Shown one piece after another: positions 26,735 to 27,416 of a DNA stretch of 27,416 bases. How positions within the stretch are numbered: position 1 is the first letter of the stretch; the number at the start of each line of letters is the position of its first letter. Source of the DNA: Beroe ovata. Lineage: Eukaryota > Ctenophora > Nuda > Beroida > Beroidae. The notes beneath the pieces were generated by a model, which had not been told where the DNA came from, searched no databases, and saw only the letters and a list, made by a program, of their open reading frames with translations. The translations under genes and the position numbers were made by a program. Where the stretch lies: assembly GCA_946803715.1 (NCBI GenBank), contig CAMPET010000029.1:162928-190343 (forward strand), read 5' to 3'.

Positions 26735-27115
26735 TTCTGTTTTCCGAGCGCGCGCCGTGCCATCAGAAACTGAGGTCAGATAAAATCTGACATTCAAAAT
26801 TTATAAATATCATAAATGAAGATTATTTCCAGATTTGCACGTTGGCTGTCGATGATAGCCCCTGTCGAGAATTTCATTGCGCGCGGCTCGCGTCATCTGG
26901 GCCTAGCATCGCCAGGCAAATTTGCACGTGTCTGAATTGCATTGATAGCTTTTTAAGTCAAAGTCAATCGTTTGCACATGACATAGAATTGTAAACGACG
27001 TTCAGCGCCTTTGTTCTACTCAGTGAACTGAATTAAAGTCATAGAAAGGAAACGCGCAGCGCGCACGGTGTATTTGTGTCGCGCAGCGCGGGAATACATA
27101 AAATTTGAAACACAT
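26735..27115. repeat. CG-rich dispersed repeat module, copy 2
   Basis: Contains, in reverse complement, blocks of the 2790-3073 repeat: GGGCCTAGCATCGCCAGGC (26899-26917) against GCCTGG...GCTAGGCCC, TTCTACTCAGTGAACTGAA (27015-27033) against TTCAGTTCACTGAGTAGAA, CGCGCAGCGCGCA, and AAAATCTGAC. The blocks are in swapped order relative to the first copy, so the elements are rearranged or circularly permuted. An inverted pair GTCAGAT-aaa-ATCTGAC lies at 26773-26789. Confidence 0.6.
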
Positions 27116-27178
27116 TAAGATTTAAACTTTACAACACTACTTTATACAATATAATTAGAGAACTGAAGATGGTGTAAT

Positions 27179-27416
27179 ATTTAAGTGAGCATTTGAGAAT
27201 AGCTCCCAAACGGATCGACCGATTAACTTGAAACTTCTAGCATAGCTCAAGGACCATTAGAAACTTGGACAACCAAAATTTCAAGTTAAGCTGATAATCG
27301 GTTCTCAAGTAAAGGGCCGACATAACCCCTTATCTGCACATAACTGGTCAATTTAAGTGAGTATTTGAGGATAGCTCCCAAACGGATCGACCGATTAACT
27401 TGAAACTTCTATCATA
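27179..27416. repeat. Tandem repeat, about 170 bp period, cut by window edge
   Basis: A roughly 67-base block (ATTTAAGTGAG(C/T)ATTTGAG, then AATAGCTCCC and AACTTGAAACTTCTA) occurs at about 27179-27245 and again at 27349-27416 with few changes. Between them lies a partially inverted relative (ATTTCAAGTTAAGC...CGGTTCTCAAGT). It looks like the start of a satellite-like array continuing beyond the window. Confidence 0.75.

Overview
The window is metazoan nuclear DNA. It holds two spliced genes with short GT-AG introns (mostly 70-300 bp), many hairpin elements and simple repeats, and CR1-like non-LTR retrotransposons carrying PHD, zinc-knuckle and SGNH-type modules. The base composition, compact introns and CG-rich foldback repeats suggest an invertebrate; I cannot name the species.

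Layout: 1-283 is a 111-117 bp tandem repeat. At 433-1438 (+) lies a three-exon secreted Cu/Zn superoxide dismutase with every metal ligand intact and an unusual hydrophobic C-terminal tail. 1439-5063 is non-coding and rich in foldback structures: a 288 bp palindromic MITE, CG-rich repeat modules and a nearly perfect 56 bp-arm palindrome. At 5064-11880 (-) lies an 18-exon gene that I reconstructed as the eIF4E transporter 4E-T (EIF4ENIF1). Its splice phases agree at every junction and give about 933 residues, close to the human length. One intron contains a 473 bp MITE.

12345-26450 is a mobile-element cluster. It contains a decayed LINE reverse-transcriptase remnant, a 1.65 kb segment present twice (12541-14190 and 24666-26314), and between these copies two minus-strand non-LTR retrotransposons. 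LINE A (24665 to 20614) has a PHD/zinc-knuckle ORF1 and an endonuclease-reverse transcriptase ORF2 with one frameshift. LINE B (20612 to 14192) has a very large open ORF1 of up to 1650 codons, with a degenerate AlkB-like segment, a coiled coil and a degenerate SGNH domain. Its ORF1 stop overlaps the ORF2 start (ATGAGTAG), and ORF2 retains only the endonuclease and linker. Single 'n' characters at 14191 and 20613 sit exactly where both LINEs and the first copy of the duplication are cut off, so they mark contig joins and the order of the pieces is uncertain.

The second duplicate copy contains a complete 1164 bp DNA transposon (25286-26449) with an 8 bp target-site duplication and terminal arrays of a 10 bp palindromic motif. 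The right edge (26735-27416) holds more CG-rich repeat modules and a roughly 170 bp tandem repeat. The most unusual item is the LINE B ORF1, which combines two enzyme-like folds that both appear to have lost their catalytic residues.
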